Shown here piece by piece: positions 51,918 through 61,261 of a stretch of DNA of 64,000 nt. Source of the stretch: UJ101 sp047975265 (GTDB lineage Bacteria; Bacteroidota; Bacteroidia; Flavobacteriales; UJ101); assembly GCA_047975265.1 (NCBI GenBank), contig JBKEDE010000023.1:1-64000 (forward strand), read 5' to 3'. A model generated the notes under the pieces. That model had not been told where the DNA came from. It saw only the letters and a program-made list of their open reading frames with translations, and did not search any database. A program made the position numbers and the translations under genes. Position 1 is the first letter of the stretch. Every line of letters starts with the position of its first letter.

Positions 51918-52814
51918 TTAAAAATCAATATATGTTTCAGGATCAACAGCATAACCTTCTATCCATAATTCAAAATGGAGATGAGGCCCTGTTGAAAGCT
52001 CTCCCGATGATCCGGCAGTAGCAATCACATCACCTGATTGGACAATATCTCCTTGTTTTTTATAAAGCTGAGAATTGTGTTTATACACCGAAATAATGTT
52101 TTGTTTGTGTTGCAAAACCAATACATAACCTCCACCGGAAGTCCAATCGGAGAAAACAACAAATCCGTTCATGATGGCTTTTATCGGCTCTCCTTCATTA
52201 CAGGCAATATCAATAGCTAAGTGTTCATCGCCAATATCGTATTTTGAAGTGATAATTCCTTTAACGGGCGGAAATAAAACAATTTTATCGTCGGAATTTT
52301 TTAAATCATCCGTTTTAACAGCTACTGTAGAAAATCCATCTTCAATAATTTCAGCTCTAAAATCAATATCTTGCTTAGAAGGAGCGATGGAATCTTTATC
52401 TAATTTATGGTCGGCAATAGGAATTAAATGTTCTTCTTTTACGAGTGAGTCGTAGCTGGCAGTTACTTTCCCGTCAATAACATCTGAAATGCTGTTTACA
52501 TAAAGTTGGTATTTTTCCAATTCTTCCGATAAAGAATCCGTACGTTTTAACAAACGGATGGTAGCTTCTTTTGAAATTTCAGGATTTTTTGACTGAATTT
52601 CGGCAAACTCTTTATTTGAAAAAATGGTATAATTTAAGTTTCTGGTGAAATATAAAGTCCCAAAAAAAATCAAAATTCCAAAAACAAAAAACCATATAAA
52701 AAATCGAAATAAACTACTTTTATAAAGAACTTTTTCTTCAGATGTAATAGGATCTGTGATAATCTCTTGCTTTCCTAAAAATAATTTTTTTACTATATTT
52801 TTTTTACCATTCAT
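51918..52814 (-). CDS. M23-family (LytM) metallopeptidase, membrane-anchored
   Basis: 298 residues from the ATG at 52814. One N-terminal membrane helix (about 37-57, FFIWFFVFGILIFFGTLYF), a coiled linker with SEEATIRLLKRTDSLSEELEKY-like helix, and a C-terminal peptidase domain with zinc ligands in DEHLAIDIA and GPHLHFELWIEGYAVDPETYI. It cuts peptidoglycan cross-bridges or regulates amidases. Next to SprE/PorW and bactofilin genes, which suggests a role in cell shape or envelope assembly. Confidence 0.9.
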   Translation of the reverse strand: MNGKKNIVKKLFLGKQEIITDPITSEEKVLYKSSLFRFFIWFFVFGILIFFGTLYFTRNLNYTIFSNKEFAEIQSKNPEISKEATIRLLKRTDSLSEELEKYQLYVNSISDVIDGKVTASYDSLVKEEHLIPIADHKLDKDSIAPSKQDIDFRAEIIEDGFSTVAVKTDDLKNSDDKIVLFPPVKGIITSKYDIGDEHLAIDIACNEGEPIKAIMNGFVVFSDWTSGGGYVLVLQHKQNIISVYKHNSQLYKKQGDIVQSGDVIATAGSSGELSTGPHLHFELWIEGYAVDPETYIDF

Positions 52815-52936
52815 GCAATGCAAATATCAAGAATAACTTGTTAATAATATAATTTTTAACAGTATAAAAATGTTTTTTTATAAGATATTCTAAAAAAATA
52901 CGTTTTTTAATTTAATTTTGTAACTCAGGTTTTCCT

Positions 52937-55318
52937 ATGACTAATTTTGTTAAACATAGCGTTGTATTTGTTTTTTTGTTGATTATCGCAGGATGTTCAG
53001 TAAAAAAAGATAATTTCACCAATCGTTTTTATCATAAATCGACAGCGTGGTTTAATATATTGTTTAACGGCGAAGAATCTTTAAAAAAAGAACTAAAAAA
53101 TACTGAGAAAAATTTTCAAGAAGATTACGGAGGATTGTTACCTGTTTTACCCGGGCAATTGGTTCCACAATTAGAAGATGAAGACTACGAATATTCTTCC
53201 ATAGAATCTAAAAAACCGGATGTTATTAACGACTTGACCAGTATTTTTGGAAGAGGAAACTCAAATAGTCAAGAAGATTCAGAGGATTCAGGAAATCCTT
53301 ACGAATATGCAGAAAAAAAAGCCATAAAAGCCATTGAAAACCATTCCATGATAATTCGAAGTACAGAACGCAATAAACTCATGGCAAACGCCTACCTTTT
53401 ATTAGGAAAAGCACGGTATTATCAAGGAAAAAGTTATGAAGCTTTAGATGCTTTTAATTATATTTCTCAAAATATTAAGGGAAGTAAAAAGACCCGTGAA
53501 GCCCAGTTTTGGGTTGCAAAAACCAACTTTCAAGCCAGAAATCGATTTTATGCTTTAGAAGAATTGGTTAAATTATACGAACAAAAGGATCTTAAAAAAG
53601 GATTAAAGGAAGAAATAGCCGCTTTGTACAGTCAGGTTTTAATTGACGAAGGAAAATACCAAACCGCCATAGAAGCCTTAGAAAAAACAAAACAAAACAC
53701 AAAAAACAGAAAAAGAAAAGGGCGTTATACTTTCATTCAAGCCCAATTGCAAAATCAGTTAGGCAATTATTTAGAATCATCAAAATTGTTTGATCAAGTT
53801 AAAAAATACCATCCGGGATTTGAGATGGAGTTTCAAGCCAAAATGGGGATTGCTCAAAACTTTGTTTCAGGAAAAAACAATTACGATGCTTTTCAGAAAG
53901 AATTTGGAAAAATGCTGAAAGACAGTAAGTATGAAGAATACAAAGATCAGATTTACTACCATAAGGGACTAATTGCCGAACGGTCGAAGAAATCTGATGA
54001 TGCCGAAAAATTATATAAAAAAGGATTGTTAGAAAGCTCTTCATCTGAACGAATTAAAAGTTTGACCTATGCACACATCGGGAATATCTTGTTTGACAAA
54101 GAAAGTTACATTGCTTCCGGGAATTATTATGATAGTGCTGTTACAGTGTCTGAAAATGAGCAGATTAAAGCTTTTTTAGGGACTCGTAAAGAACATTTAA
54201 AAGAATTGATTGAAAATTATAAAAAAGTTAAACATAACGACAGTATCTTAAAAATAGCCAAAATGACTCCTGTGGAGCAAGAAGCCTATTTTCAGAAATA
54301 TGTAGATCAGTTAAAAAAAGAAGACAGTCAAAAAAAGGAAAAATTAGAAAAATCTTTGGATGATTTTGAGTCTTTAAACAGAACTTCAGCCTTTGATAAT
54401 TCGTATGAAAATAAAAAGAATTTTTACTTTTATAATGATAATTTACGTGTAAAAGGACAGCAAGAATTTAAAAAAAGATGGGGAGACCGTCAACTAAGTG
54501 ATAATTGGCGAATTTCCAGCGTAGCTTCTAAAATTCAAACGGATGAAACCCAACCCGAAGAAGTAGTCTTGGATGAAACCCAACGATATAATGTTCACAC
54601 GTATCTTGCCCAGATTCCTTCTGACAAACAAGTATTACACAAGATGAAAGAAGAGCGGGATAGTGCTCAGTTTAATATGGGATTGGTTTATCTGGATAAA
54701 ATTAAGAATAATGAAAAAGCAGTTATCACTTTAGAAAACCTGATTACAAATAATCCAAAAGAAGACTTAAAAGTAAAAGCCTATTTTAATCTTTTTAAAG
54801 CATTGGAAAGTCATCCGAAAGAAGCTGACAAATATAAAAATATTTTAATTTCTCAATATTCAGGTACATCTTATGCCGAATATGCTTTAAATCCACAGGC
54901 AGAAAATTTTGTAACAGGAAATTCAGAAGAAAGTGTTAAGATGTATGAACAGGCTTTTGAAGCCTATGAATCAGAAGATTGGGACACTTATAAACAATTG
55001 GCAAATGATGCGGTTTCTAAATACGGAAAAGAAGAAATTATTGCAAAATTCAGTCTGTTAAATGCTTTTGTTGAAGGAAAAACAAAAGGTAAAGAAGCAA
55101 TGGAAACGGCTTTAAACAATGTGATTTTGGTATATCCTGAATTACCGGAAGGGAAAAAAGCCAAAGAATTGATTCGTTTAATCGAATCGGAAAAAACCAA
55201 TATACCGGACACTATTAAAAAGCCGGATACAGAAGAGAAAAGTTTTAATAAGGTAGAAGTAAACCAGGAAAAAGGTGAGATAGAAAATATACCTCCCGGT
55301 TTTTTAAATAAAAATTAA
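52937..55318 (+). CDS. sprE: SprE/PorW-like lipoprotein of gliding and type IX secretion
   Basis: 793 residues. Lipobox LLIIAGC (Cys19), then SVKKDNFTNRFYHKSTAWFNILFNGEESLKKEL, the hallmark start of PorW/SprE. TPR repeats fill the rest (NAYLLLGKARYYQGKSYEALDAFNYI, FWVAKTNFQARNRFYALEELVKLYE, FNMGLVYLDKIKNNEKAVITLENLI). SprE/PorW links the type IX secretion translocon and motor in characterised species. Adjacent bactofilin gene starts 17 bp after its stop. No other T9SS gene is in the window. Confidence 0.9.
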   Translation: MTNFVKHSVVFVFLLIIAGCSVKKDNFTNRFYHKSTAWFNILFNGEESLKKELKNTEKNFQEDYGGLLPVLPGQLVPQLEDEDYEYSSIESKKPDVINDLTSIFGRGNSNSQEDSEDSGNPYEYAEKKAIKAIENHSMIIRSTERNKLMANAYLLLGKARYYQGKSYEALDAFNYISQNIKGSKKTREAQFWVAKTNFQARNRFYALEELVKLYEQKDLKKGLKEEIAALYSQVLIDEGKYQTAIEALEKTKQNTKNRKRKGRYTFIQAQLQNQLGNYLESSKLFDQVKKYHPGFEMEFQAKMGIAQNFVSGKNNYDAFQKEFGKMLKDSKYEEYKDQIYYHKGLIAERSKKSDDAEKLYKKGLLESSSSERIKSLTYAHIGNILFDKESYIASGNYYDSAVTVSENEQIKAFLGTRKEHLKELIENYKKVKHNDSILKIAKMTPVEQEAYFQKYVDQLKKEDSQKKEKLEKSLDDFESLNRTSAFDNSYENKKNFYFYNDNLRVKGQQEFKKRWGDRQLSDNWRISSVASKIQTDETQPEEVVLDETQRYNVHTYLAQIPSDKQVLHKMKEERDSAQFNMGLVYLDKIKNNEKAVITLENLITNNPKEDLKVKAYFNLFKALESHPKEADKYKNILISQYSGTSYAEYALNPQAENFVTGNSEESVKMYEQAFEAYESEDWDTYKQLANDAVSKYGKEEIIAKFSLLNAFVEGKTKGKEAMETALNNVILVYPELPEGKKAKELIRLIESEKTNIPDTIKKPDTEEKSFNKVEVNQEKGEIENIPPGFLNKN

Positions 55319-55335
55319 AATATAGTAAATTGAAG

Positions 55336-55719
55336 ATGATTAAGAAAAAAAGTAACGAAGAAACTACTACTCCAAACGAACGAAATTTTTTAAGTATTCA
55401 TTCTAAAATTAAAGGTGATATTTCAACACAGGGTGTTTTGCGAATTGACGGTATTGTCGAAGGAAATATTACGGTGCAAGGACGGTTAATTTTGGGGGCT
55501 AAGTCTAAAGTGCAAGGAAATATAATAAGTGATTCCTTAGAAATAGAAGGAACTTTAATTGGTGATTGTAAAATTAAAGAAACCTTAGCGTTAAAACAAA
55601 GTGCTGTAGTTCAGGGAAATATAGCTTACAAGAGTATTTCTATTGATTTAGGAGCCCAGTTTACGGGAACAAGTAAAATCTTATCTACTGAAGAAAAGAA
55701 AAATATAAAAAAACTGTAG
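55336..55719 (+). CDS. Bactofilin (polymer-forming cytoskeletal protein)
   Basis: About 127 residues starting at the ATG at 55336. The beta-helix core has SIHSKIKGDISTQGVLRIDGIVEGNITVQGRLILGAKSKVQGNI and ALKQSAVVQGNIAYKSISIDLGAQFTG, the regular bactofilin repeat. These proteins polymerise without nucleotide and recruit peptidoglycan enzymes; an M23 peptidase gene is 2.5 kb away across SprE. Co-transcribed with SprE. Confidence 0.92.
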   Translation: MIKKKSNEETTTPNERNFLSIHSKIKGDISTQGVLRIDGIVEGNITVQGRLILGAKSKVQGNIISDSLEIEGTLIGDCKIKETLALKQSAVVQGNIAYKSISIDLGAQFTGTSKILSTEEKKNIKKL

Positions 55720-55742
55720 GGTATAGACCCTATAACTTTTTT
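55717..55742 (+). terminator. Terminator after bactofilin
   Basis: TAGGGT-ATAG-ACCCTA followed by TAACTTTTTT; its stem includes the bactofilin stop and touches the convergent upp stop. Confidence 0.7.
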
Positions 55743-56383
55743 CCAAAGGCTAAATCTCCGGCATCTCCCAATCCCGGAACGATGTATTTTTTGTCGTTTA
55801 AAACAGGATCTATTGCAGCTATCCACAAATGTGTGTTTTCGGGAAAGTATTTTGAAATATAGTTTACGCCATCTTCCGAACCAATAGCAGCAACCACATG
55901 AATTTCTTTGGGGATTCCCTGCTTTTTTAAAACATTATAAACGCTTACCATGCTTTCACCGGTTGCCAACATTGGATCTGCAATAATTAATGTTTTATCA
56001 TGAAGGTCAGGCGTTGCCAAATATTCTACAACAATTTCAAACTCTTTTCCCTCTTCAGGATGTGTACGAAAAGCCGAAACAAAAGTGGTTTCCGATTGGT
56101 CAAAATAATTTAACATGCCCAAATGTAAAGGCAGTCCGGCACGTAAGATAGTACAAATAACCGGTTGGTTTTGTAACAATTGTGATTCTTTCTTTGCCAA
56201 AGGTGTTTGAATGACTACTTTTTCATAGTCTAATGTTTTACTTAATTCATAAGCCAACACTTCTCCAATACGTTCTAAGTTTCTTCTAAAACGCATAGAA
56301 TCCTTTTGAACGGCAATATCACGTAATTCCACCACAAAATGGTTTAGAACAGAATTGTTTTTGCTAAAATCGTGTATAATCAT
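55730..56383 (-). CDS. upp: Uracil phosphoribosyltransferase
   Basis: 217 residues from the ATG at 56383 (MIIHDFSKNNS); a TTG six codons upstream is unlikely. PRPP loop in IIADPMLATGESMVSVYNVL, N-terminal RAGLPLHLGMLNYF and C-terminal PGLGDAGDLAFGKK with the uracil-binding GDAGD. It salvages uracil to UMP. Confidence 0.95.
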   Translation of the reverse strand: MIIHDFSKNNSVLNHFVVELRDIAVQKDSMRFRRNLERIGEVLAYELSKTLDYEKVVIQTPLAKKESQLLQNQPVICTILRAGLPLHLGMLNYFDQSETTFVSAFRTHPEEGKEFEIVVEYLATPDLHDKTLIIADPMLATGESMVSVYNVLKKQGIPKEIHVVAAIGSEDGVNYISKYFPENTHLWIAAIDPVLNDKKYIVPGLGDAGDLAFGKKL

Positions 56384-56434
56384 ACGATAAAAATACAACA
56401 AAAAGATTATTTTTGTGATTATAAATGTAATTTA

Positions 56435-57229
56435 TTGATTTTAGAAAGCATCCATAATCCCCGAATAAAAAACCTGATTTCATTACAACAAAAATCGAGT
56501 GAACGCAAAAAACAAGAAGCATTTGTTGTGGAAGGCATTAAGGAAATGGAAATGGCTCTGCAAAGTAATTTTGAATTGCTTGAGATATACTATTGTGAAA
56601 CTGTTTTTACAGAAAATTATTTTTTAGAAAAAATTGCATTGAAAAAGCGGTTTAAAATTACTCAAAAATTATTTGAGAAAATCAGTTACCGAAATACAGG
56701 AGGCATTTTGGCCGTTTTTAAAACCAAAAATACAACCTTAGAAGACTTAGAATTGAAGGAAAATCCTTTAATTATCGTATTAGAAAAAATAGAAAAACCG
56801 GGAAATTTAGGAGCTGTTTTGCGAACGGCTGATGCGGTTTGTGCTGATGTTGTTATTGTCTGTGATCCTGTCATTGATTTATATAATCCGAATGTTGTGC
56901 GTTCAAGCATAGGATGTATTTTTTCGGTTTCGGTTGTAAAAACAACTTCTGAGAAAGCAATACAATGGTTAAAAAACCATAAGATTATGATTTACACTAC
57001 GTATTTGCATAAAAATACCGTTTCAATTTATGATGTTGATTTAAAGAGAAAAACAGCTTTTATTATGGGAAATGAAGCAACAGGAGTTACTTCCAAGTGG
57101 GTTGATTATTCAGACAAAACCATTAAAATTCCCATGCAAGGAAAAATAGACTCTTTAAATCTATCCAATGCAACAGCCGTTTGTGTTTATGAAGCTCTCA
57201 GACAACGATTGCTCAATAATGAAAATTAA
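56435..57229 (+). CDS. TrmH/SpoU-family RNA 2'-O-methyltransferase
   Basis: About 264 residues. I place the start at the TTG at 56435 (reads MILESIHNPRIKNLISLQ), since a more upstream start would run through the upp promoter and there is no ATG. The N-terminal substrate-binding domain has RKKQEAFVVEGIKEMEMAL; the SPOUT knot has EKPGNLGAVLRTADAV, IMGNEATGVTS and IPMQGKIDSLNLSNATAVCVYEALRQR. It methylates rRNA or tRNA ribose; exact site unknown. Confidence 0.9.
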   Translation: MILESIHNPRIKNLISLQQKSSERKKQEAFVVEGIKEMEMALQSNFELLEIYYCETVFTENYFLEKIALKKRFKITQKLFEKISYRNTGGILAVFKTKNTTLEDLELKENPLIIVLEKIEKPGNLGAVLRTADAVCADVVIVCDPVIDLYNPNVVRSSIGCIFSVSVVKTTSEKAIQWLKNHKIMIYTTYLHKNTVSIYDVDLKRKTAFIMGNEATGVTSKWVDYSDKTIKIPMQGKIDSLNLSNATAVCVYEALRQRLLNNEN

Positions 57230-57264
57230 ATTATTTTATAAACCTATTTTATTACCTTTACTGT

Positions 57265-57840
57265 ATGAATTTAGAACCTATTTTAGAATTAGATAGAGAA
57301 TTGTTAATCTATTTGAATAATCTGGGGAGTGAAACGTGGGACGGATTATGGTTACGCATTACGGGCAACTGGGCATCTTTTCCACTGTATGTGTTTGGAG
57401 CTTATTTGTTGTTTAAAAAATTAGGAAAAAAACAAGGTTTTATAGCATTGGTAACTCTTTTGCTGTTGTTTGCTTTTACCAGCCAAATGACTCAATTTAC
57501 CAAACATTTCTTTGAAAGACCTCGCCCGTGTCGCACCGAAGGATTGTATGAACAATTAAGAATTGTGTATGATACGTGTGGTCGATACGGTTTTTTTTCA
57601 GGACATGCATGTAACTCTTTCGGATTTGCTGTCGGTATGGGATTAATCCTCAGAAAACAATATAGATATTTACTTTGGATTTTATTATTATGGGCATTCA
57701 TTGTAGCCTACAGCCGGATTTACGTAGGCGTACATTATCCTTTAGATATTATATGTGGAGCCGTATTTGGTATATTATCAGCACTTTTATTTTATCAGTT
57801 ATATACATTTTTGGTAAAAAGATATCTATCAAAAACTTAA
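57265..57840 (+). CDS. PAP2-family membrane phosphatase
   Basis: 191 residues with five to six membrane helices. The three PAP2 motifs are visible: TKHFFERPRP (K-x6-RP), FFSGHACNSFGFA (the SGH motif) and YSRIYVGVHYPLDIICG (SR-x5-H-x3-D). Likely dephosphorylates lipids such as undecaprenyl pyrophosphate or phosphatidic acid. Starts 35 bp after the methyltransferase. Confidence 0.92.
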   Translation: MNLEPILELDRELLIYLNNLGSETWDGLWLRITGNWASFPLYVFGAYLLFKKLGKKQGFIALVTLLLLFAFTSQMTQFTKHFFERPRPCRTEGLYEQLRIVYDTCGRYGFFSGHACNSFGFAVGMGLILRKQYRYLLWILLLWAFIVAYSRIYVGVHYPLDIICGAVFGILSALLFYQLYTFLVKRYLSKT

Positions 57841-57928
57841 TATCATACAAATACAATTTTAGATAAACCTAAACCTATTACATTAATATAAAGAGTGAAA
57901 ACAGGTGAATCTAAACTCATTGGAAATT

Positions 57929-58362
57929 ATGAAAACACATTTTTTAGTTTTAATACTCATTACAGGTATCGGTTGTGCTTCATCGAATAAGGCACAAGAG
58001 CGTTCTACTCTTGTAAGGGCTTTGGAAGAAACGTTTAAGGATGATTTTTTAATCAATATAAAGATGAAAAAGGCAAGCTAAATGTTATCACAGAGTTTAA
58101 AGATATTTACAAAGAAATTAGTTCACATGAGACAAGTTTGTCTTTTGCATTAGATAGCATTAATAGAGGTCAATCAAAATATTTAAGCATAAATGATTAC
58201 CAACAAGTGAAAACTGTAAGGTTGCAAATAGCTTGTTACAATAATGAAAGTGAACCCTATTACATACAATACTCTACATCATACAAGATAGATGATAGCG
58301 GAAATCTTGAATTAATCGCAGATGTCAGTCCCTTTATAGATACGATACAGGTTAAGAGATAA
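57929..58362 (+). pseudogene. Small lipoprotein split by a T6-tract frameshift
   Basis: ATG at 57929 gives MKTHFLVLILITGIGCASSN, a lipobox ending in Cys, and continues to DDFLINIKMKKAS then TAA at about 58081. If one T is added to the T6 run at 58045-58050 the frame runs on as NQYKDEKGKLNVITEFKDIY and joins the second open stretch ending FIDTIQVKR at 58362. That gives one protein of about 144 residues. Homopolymer slippage (decay, phase variation or sequencing error) is the simple reading. Function unknown. Confidence 0.75.
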
Positions 58363-58438
58363 CTATTTGAATCCTTTTACTCTTGAAATAACTGAAGGGG
58401 AAAGAGTAATTCAAGAAGACTGTAATTGTAATGATTAA
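58352..58438 (+). pseudogene. Coding-like tail of an unknown gene
   Basis: An open frame reads LRDNYLNPFTLEITEGERVI then QEDCNCND and a stop. It overlaps the end of the broken lipoprotein gene and has no start; it may be the left-over end of a lost gene. Confidence 0.3.
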
Positions 58439-58480
58439 AATAAAAAAGTGGAAGTAATATTTTACTAAAGTAATTTTTAT

Positions 58481-59566
58481 ATGGTTAAGAAAATATTAGC
58501 ACAATTTTGTGTTTACTCTTTATTTATTTCATGTACAACTATGAATAACCATAGTATAAAGGGAAAATTAATAAAATTAGATTCTCTAAATTATTTAGAT
58601 GTATCTTCTATTCAGTCAAGTAAGGGAGGTAAGATAATATTCTCTTCAATTATCGACAAAATAGGAGATGATTATTCTACATATAGAACTGTCTTATCTG
58701 AGTATGATAATTCAAATCATACATTTTCCTCAATTGGTACTATTTCAGGAAAAAACTATAAATCTTATTCTAATGAATATGATACTTTCTTTATAAACCA
58801 AGTATTTAAAAAAGATTTTCTTGAAGATGAAGAAACGATAATATATAAATTATCAGATAAAGGAGAAATCATTAGGCTTAGTAATATTGGTAATAGTTAT
58901 TTGAAATTTATATACTTTAATACTGAACTTGAAGGTTTTATAGTATCAAGAGAAAAAGGCGTTTATTATATTAATAAGACAATTGATGGGGGTAAATCAT
59001 GGAATAGATTGACCAAATTAGAAAGATTTGTTGGTAATTCCTTTCTTATAAGAAAGGAAAAACTATATTATTTGTCTTCAGAAAATAATAATTTGAATAA
59101 TAGAATTAAATCATTAGATTTAAAAACATTACAGACTACAGAATTTAAATATCTTGATGGTTTTTCTTGTGAAAAATTTCAAATAGATGCTTCAAATAGT
59201 TTAATTATATTTGGAAAAGAAAATAACTCAACGAAATTGAAAATCTTCAATTTTGAGACAGATACATGGGAAGATGATTTCCAAATAGATAAATTATTAC
59301 CCTATGATATGTATATTTCAAAAGAATTTAAAGTAATAATAACCAACCAAGTTAATGAAAGCTTATTAGGAGGGTTTGGAGGAACTGAGTATCAAATGTT
59401 CGTAAAAAATAAAAATGAGCAAGAATGGACAACTATTGAATTACCTGATAAAACATATATAAAGCCTTACTCTTTAAATAGTAAATCCTTTATAGGTTAT
59501 TCAGGAGATAATAAAATTACTTTAGTAAAATGGAAGTTAGATATAATACCTGCTCGACCAAAATAA
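58481..59566 (+). CDS. Lipoprotein with beta-propeller-like repeats
   Basis: 361 residues. N-terminal lipobox-like LFISC (Cys18). Beta-rich with repeated patterns (KGGKIIFSSIID, EGFIVSREKGVYYI) and one Asp-box, IDGGKSWNRL, the BNR/sialidase-like repeat. Resembles secreted six-bladed propellers; no catalytic residues identified. It sits in the accessory island between broken genes and the immunity-like genes. Codon use is very AT rich. Confidence 0.6.
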   Translation: MVKKILAQFCVYSLFISCTTMNNHSIKGKLIKLDSLNYLDVSSIQSSKGGKIIFSSIIDKIGDDYSTYRTVLSEYDNSNHTFSSIGTISGKNYKSYSNEYDTFFINQVFKKDFLEDEETIIYKLSDKGEIIRLSNIGNSYLKFIYFNTELEGFIVSREKGVYYINKTIDGGKSWNRLTKLERFVGNSFLIRKEKLYYLSSENNNLNNRIKSLDLKTLQTTEFKYLDGFSCEKFQIDASNSLIIFGKENNSTKLKIFNFETDTWEDDFQIDKLLPYDMYISKEFKVIITNQVNESLLGGFGGTEYQMFVKNKNEQEWTTIELPDKTYIKPYSLNSKSFIGYSGDNKITLVKWKLDIIPARPK

Positions 59567-59572
59567 ATTATA

Positions 59573-59887
59573 ATGGATAGATTACGAAAAAGAGTGCTTT
59601 TATCGGCTCAAAGAGCTTTATTAGGGGAGATATACCCAGAAATAAGAGGTATTTGTGTGGGTTTCTCGAATAAATTATTACATATAATCTTCTACATGGA
59701 CAGAACTCCAATTGAGAGTGATTATGACACAATCTCTAGTGTCTCTGGTGAAATAATCTCTGATTTTAAATTTCCTGAAGAATTCGATAGGGTTCAAGAA
59801 GACTGTGTTTTTTCGAATGATCCAATTACAAATTTGAATAGTTTAGACGACTGGGTCTACATAAGGAAAGAAAATGGTAATGCATAG
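59573..59887 (+). CDS. Hypothetical protein of the small immunity-like group
   Basis: 104 residues (MDRLRKRVLLSAQRALLGEIYPEIR start). The pattern AQRALLGxIxPxIRxICVGF, then LLHIIFYMDRTPIESDYD, then EIISDFKFPEEF is that of a widespread small family often found beside polymorphic toxins. I cannot name it. It lies 44 bp before an Imm26-like gene, so an immunity role is likely but unproven. Confidence 0.55.
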   Translation: MDRLRKRVLLSAQRALLGEIYPEIRGICVGFSNKLLHIIFYMDRTPIESDYDTISSVSGEIISDFKFPEEFDRVQEDCVFSNDPITNLNSLDDWVYIRKENGNA

Positions 59888-59931
59888 ACAGTTGAAATAG
59901 TAAAAATGAGTTATAAATCCTAAGCGATAAT

Positions 59932-60405
59932 ATGAAATTAAAAACTGGTGATTGTTTTACAATTCCAATTACAGAAAATGAAATTGGAATAGGACAAATT
60001 ATAGAGACAAAAGAGCATTCGTTTTATGTTGCTATTTTTGAAAAAAAAATACATGTTGATGAATTAAGCAAAAGTACTCTTGAAGGGTTTTTAAACTCTA
60101 AAGTTTTATTCTTCGGTGAAACTACAGATGCTCGTTTGTATCATAAAATCTGGAAAATTTTAGAAAATAAGCCTGCTGTTATCAAAAATTCTGAGATACC
60201 ATTTTTTAAAGTTAAAACTCTTCTAGGAATGATATTAGTAGATTATAAAGGAAATAAAATTAGAAAGATAAATTCTAAAGAAAGTGAAACATATAATTAT
60301 GAAACAAGTTATTCTCCCATAAGATTTGAAAATGCCTTAAAAGCGTATCATAAAATTTTACCTTGGGATGAAAGTTTTTTAGAACTTTACTATAAAAAGC
60401 GGTAA
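59932..60405 (+). CDS. Imm26-like immunity protein
   Basis: 157 residues starting MKLKTGDCFTIPITENEIGIGQII, the typical start of immunity family 26, where a GD-x-F-x-IP motif opens an SH3-like barrel. Such proteins block toxins delivered by Rhs or related systems. It is followed 31 bp later by an Rhs core fragment, supporting the reading, although no intact toxin is present. Confidence 0.65.
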   Translation: MKLKTGDCFTIPITENEIGIGQIIETKEHSFYVAIFEKKIHVDELSKSTLEGFLNSKVLFFGETTDARLYHKIWKILENKPAVIKNSEIPFFKVKTLLGMILVDYKGNKIRKINSKESETYNYETSYSPIRFENALKAYHKILPWDESFLELYYKKR

Positions 60406-60436
60406 TATTTCAAACATGTTTTTGTAAAAAATAAAT

Positions 60437-60788
60437 ATGCTCACACGCAATAACATAAACAGACACAGTAACAACATGCTAAAAAGCACGTTACCAAATG
60501 AAAGTTTGTATTATTACGGAGCACGTTATTATAACCCAAGGATAAGTTTGTGGCTGTCGGTCGATCCACTGGCGGAGAAGTATCCTAATATTTCTCCGTA
60601 TGCGTATGTGGTGAATAATCCGGTTAATTATATAGATTCTGACGGTAGAGATGTCATAATTGTAATAGGTGGAAAAGAAGAATAGGTGGAATGACGGTAA
60701 AACAAAAATTACAAAATACTCATATGCAAACCAAGAGGAATGGAATTCTGCAAGAAATTATGTGAATTTCCAAATTAAAGTAGTTTAA
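60437..60788 (+). pseudogene. Rhs core fragment with frameshifted toxin tail
   Basis: Residues LYYYGARYYNPRISLWLSVD and EKYPNISPYAYVVNNPVNYI with IDSDGRDVI are the Rhs repeat-associated core, normally near the end of a protein of over 1000 residues. Here only 82 codons remain up to TAG at 60683. In the neighbouring frame the sequence continues KNRWNDGKTKITKYSYANQE and NSARNYVNFQIKVV to a stop at 60788, apparently the shifted toxin tail. No long Rhs body exists upstream. Confidence 0.8.
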
Positions 60789-60925
60789 CAATACTGTTAA
60801 TTATTCTAAATTTTTAATAATATATTCTAAATACTGTTTTGTATTTACAAAGGTTTTATTACCTTTCAAATACAAAAAACTCAATGAAGCTACTAAACCG
60901 TTTTAACTAAGAAAAATACGTATTT

Positions 60926-61261
60926 ATGACCGTAGAAAACACTCAAAGAAAAAAGTATCAATCCGTTTCTCATGGAATAGGAATTACAGGATTAATATTA
61001 GGTATTTTAACTCTTTTGGTTTCTTTTATTCCCTGTTTTGGAATATTTGCAATTATTTTTGGAGTAATCGGTGTTTTGATTTCTTTGGTAGGGTTGGGTA
61101 TAGCCTTAAAACACGATCATCCTAAAGGCTTAATCATAGGAGCTTTAATAACAGCTTTTTTGGGTTGTGCAATTGCTTATTCACAATATTCTGCAATAAG
61201 AAGTATAGGAGAAGAAGCTGTTAAACATCAAAACAAAATTGAGCAACAACAAAATAAATAA
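60926..61261 (+). CDS. Small membrane protein (DUF4190-like)
   Basis: 111 residues with two or three hydrophobic helices (GITGLILGILTLLVSFIPCFGIFAIIFGVIGVLISLVGLGIAL and GLIIGALITAFLGCAIAY). The GLxLGILxL..P..G..AIIFGxIG pattern resembles DUF4190. Overlaps the next gene by about 23 bp, so they are one unit. Confidence 0.7.
   Translation: MTVENTQRKKYQSVSHGIGITGLILGILTLLVSFIPCFGIFAIIFGVIGVLISLVGLGIALKHDHPKGLIIGALITAFLGCAIAYSQYSAIRSIGEEAVKHQNKIEQQQNK

Noticed and set aside
60563..60690. Complete Rhs toxin gene
   Set aside because: Only the core fragment remains; there is no long Rhs body upstream and the tail is out of frame.
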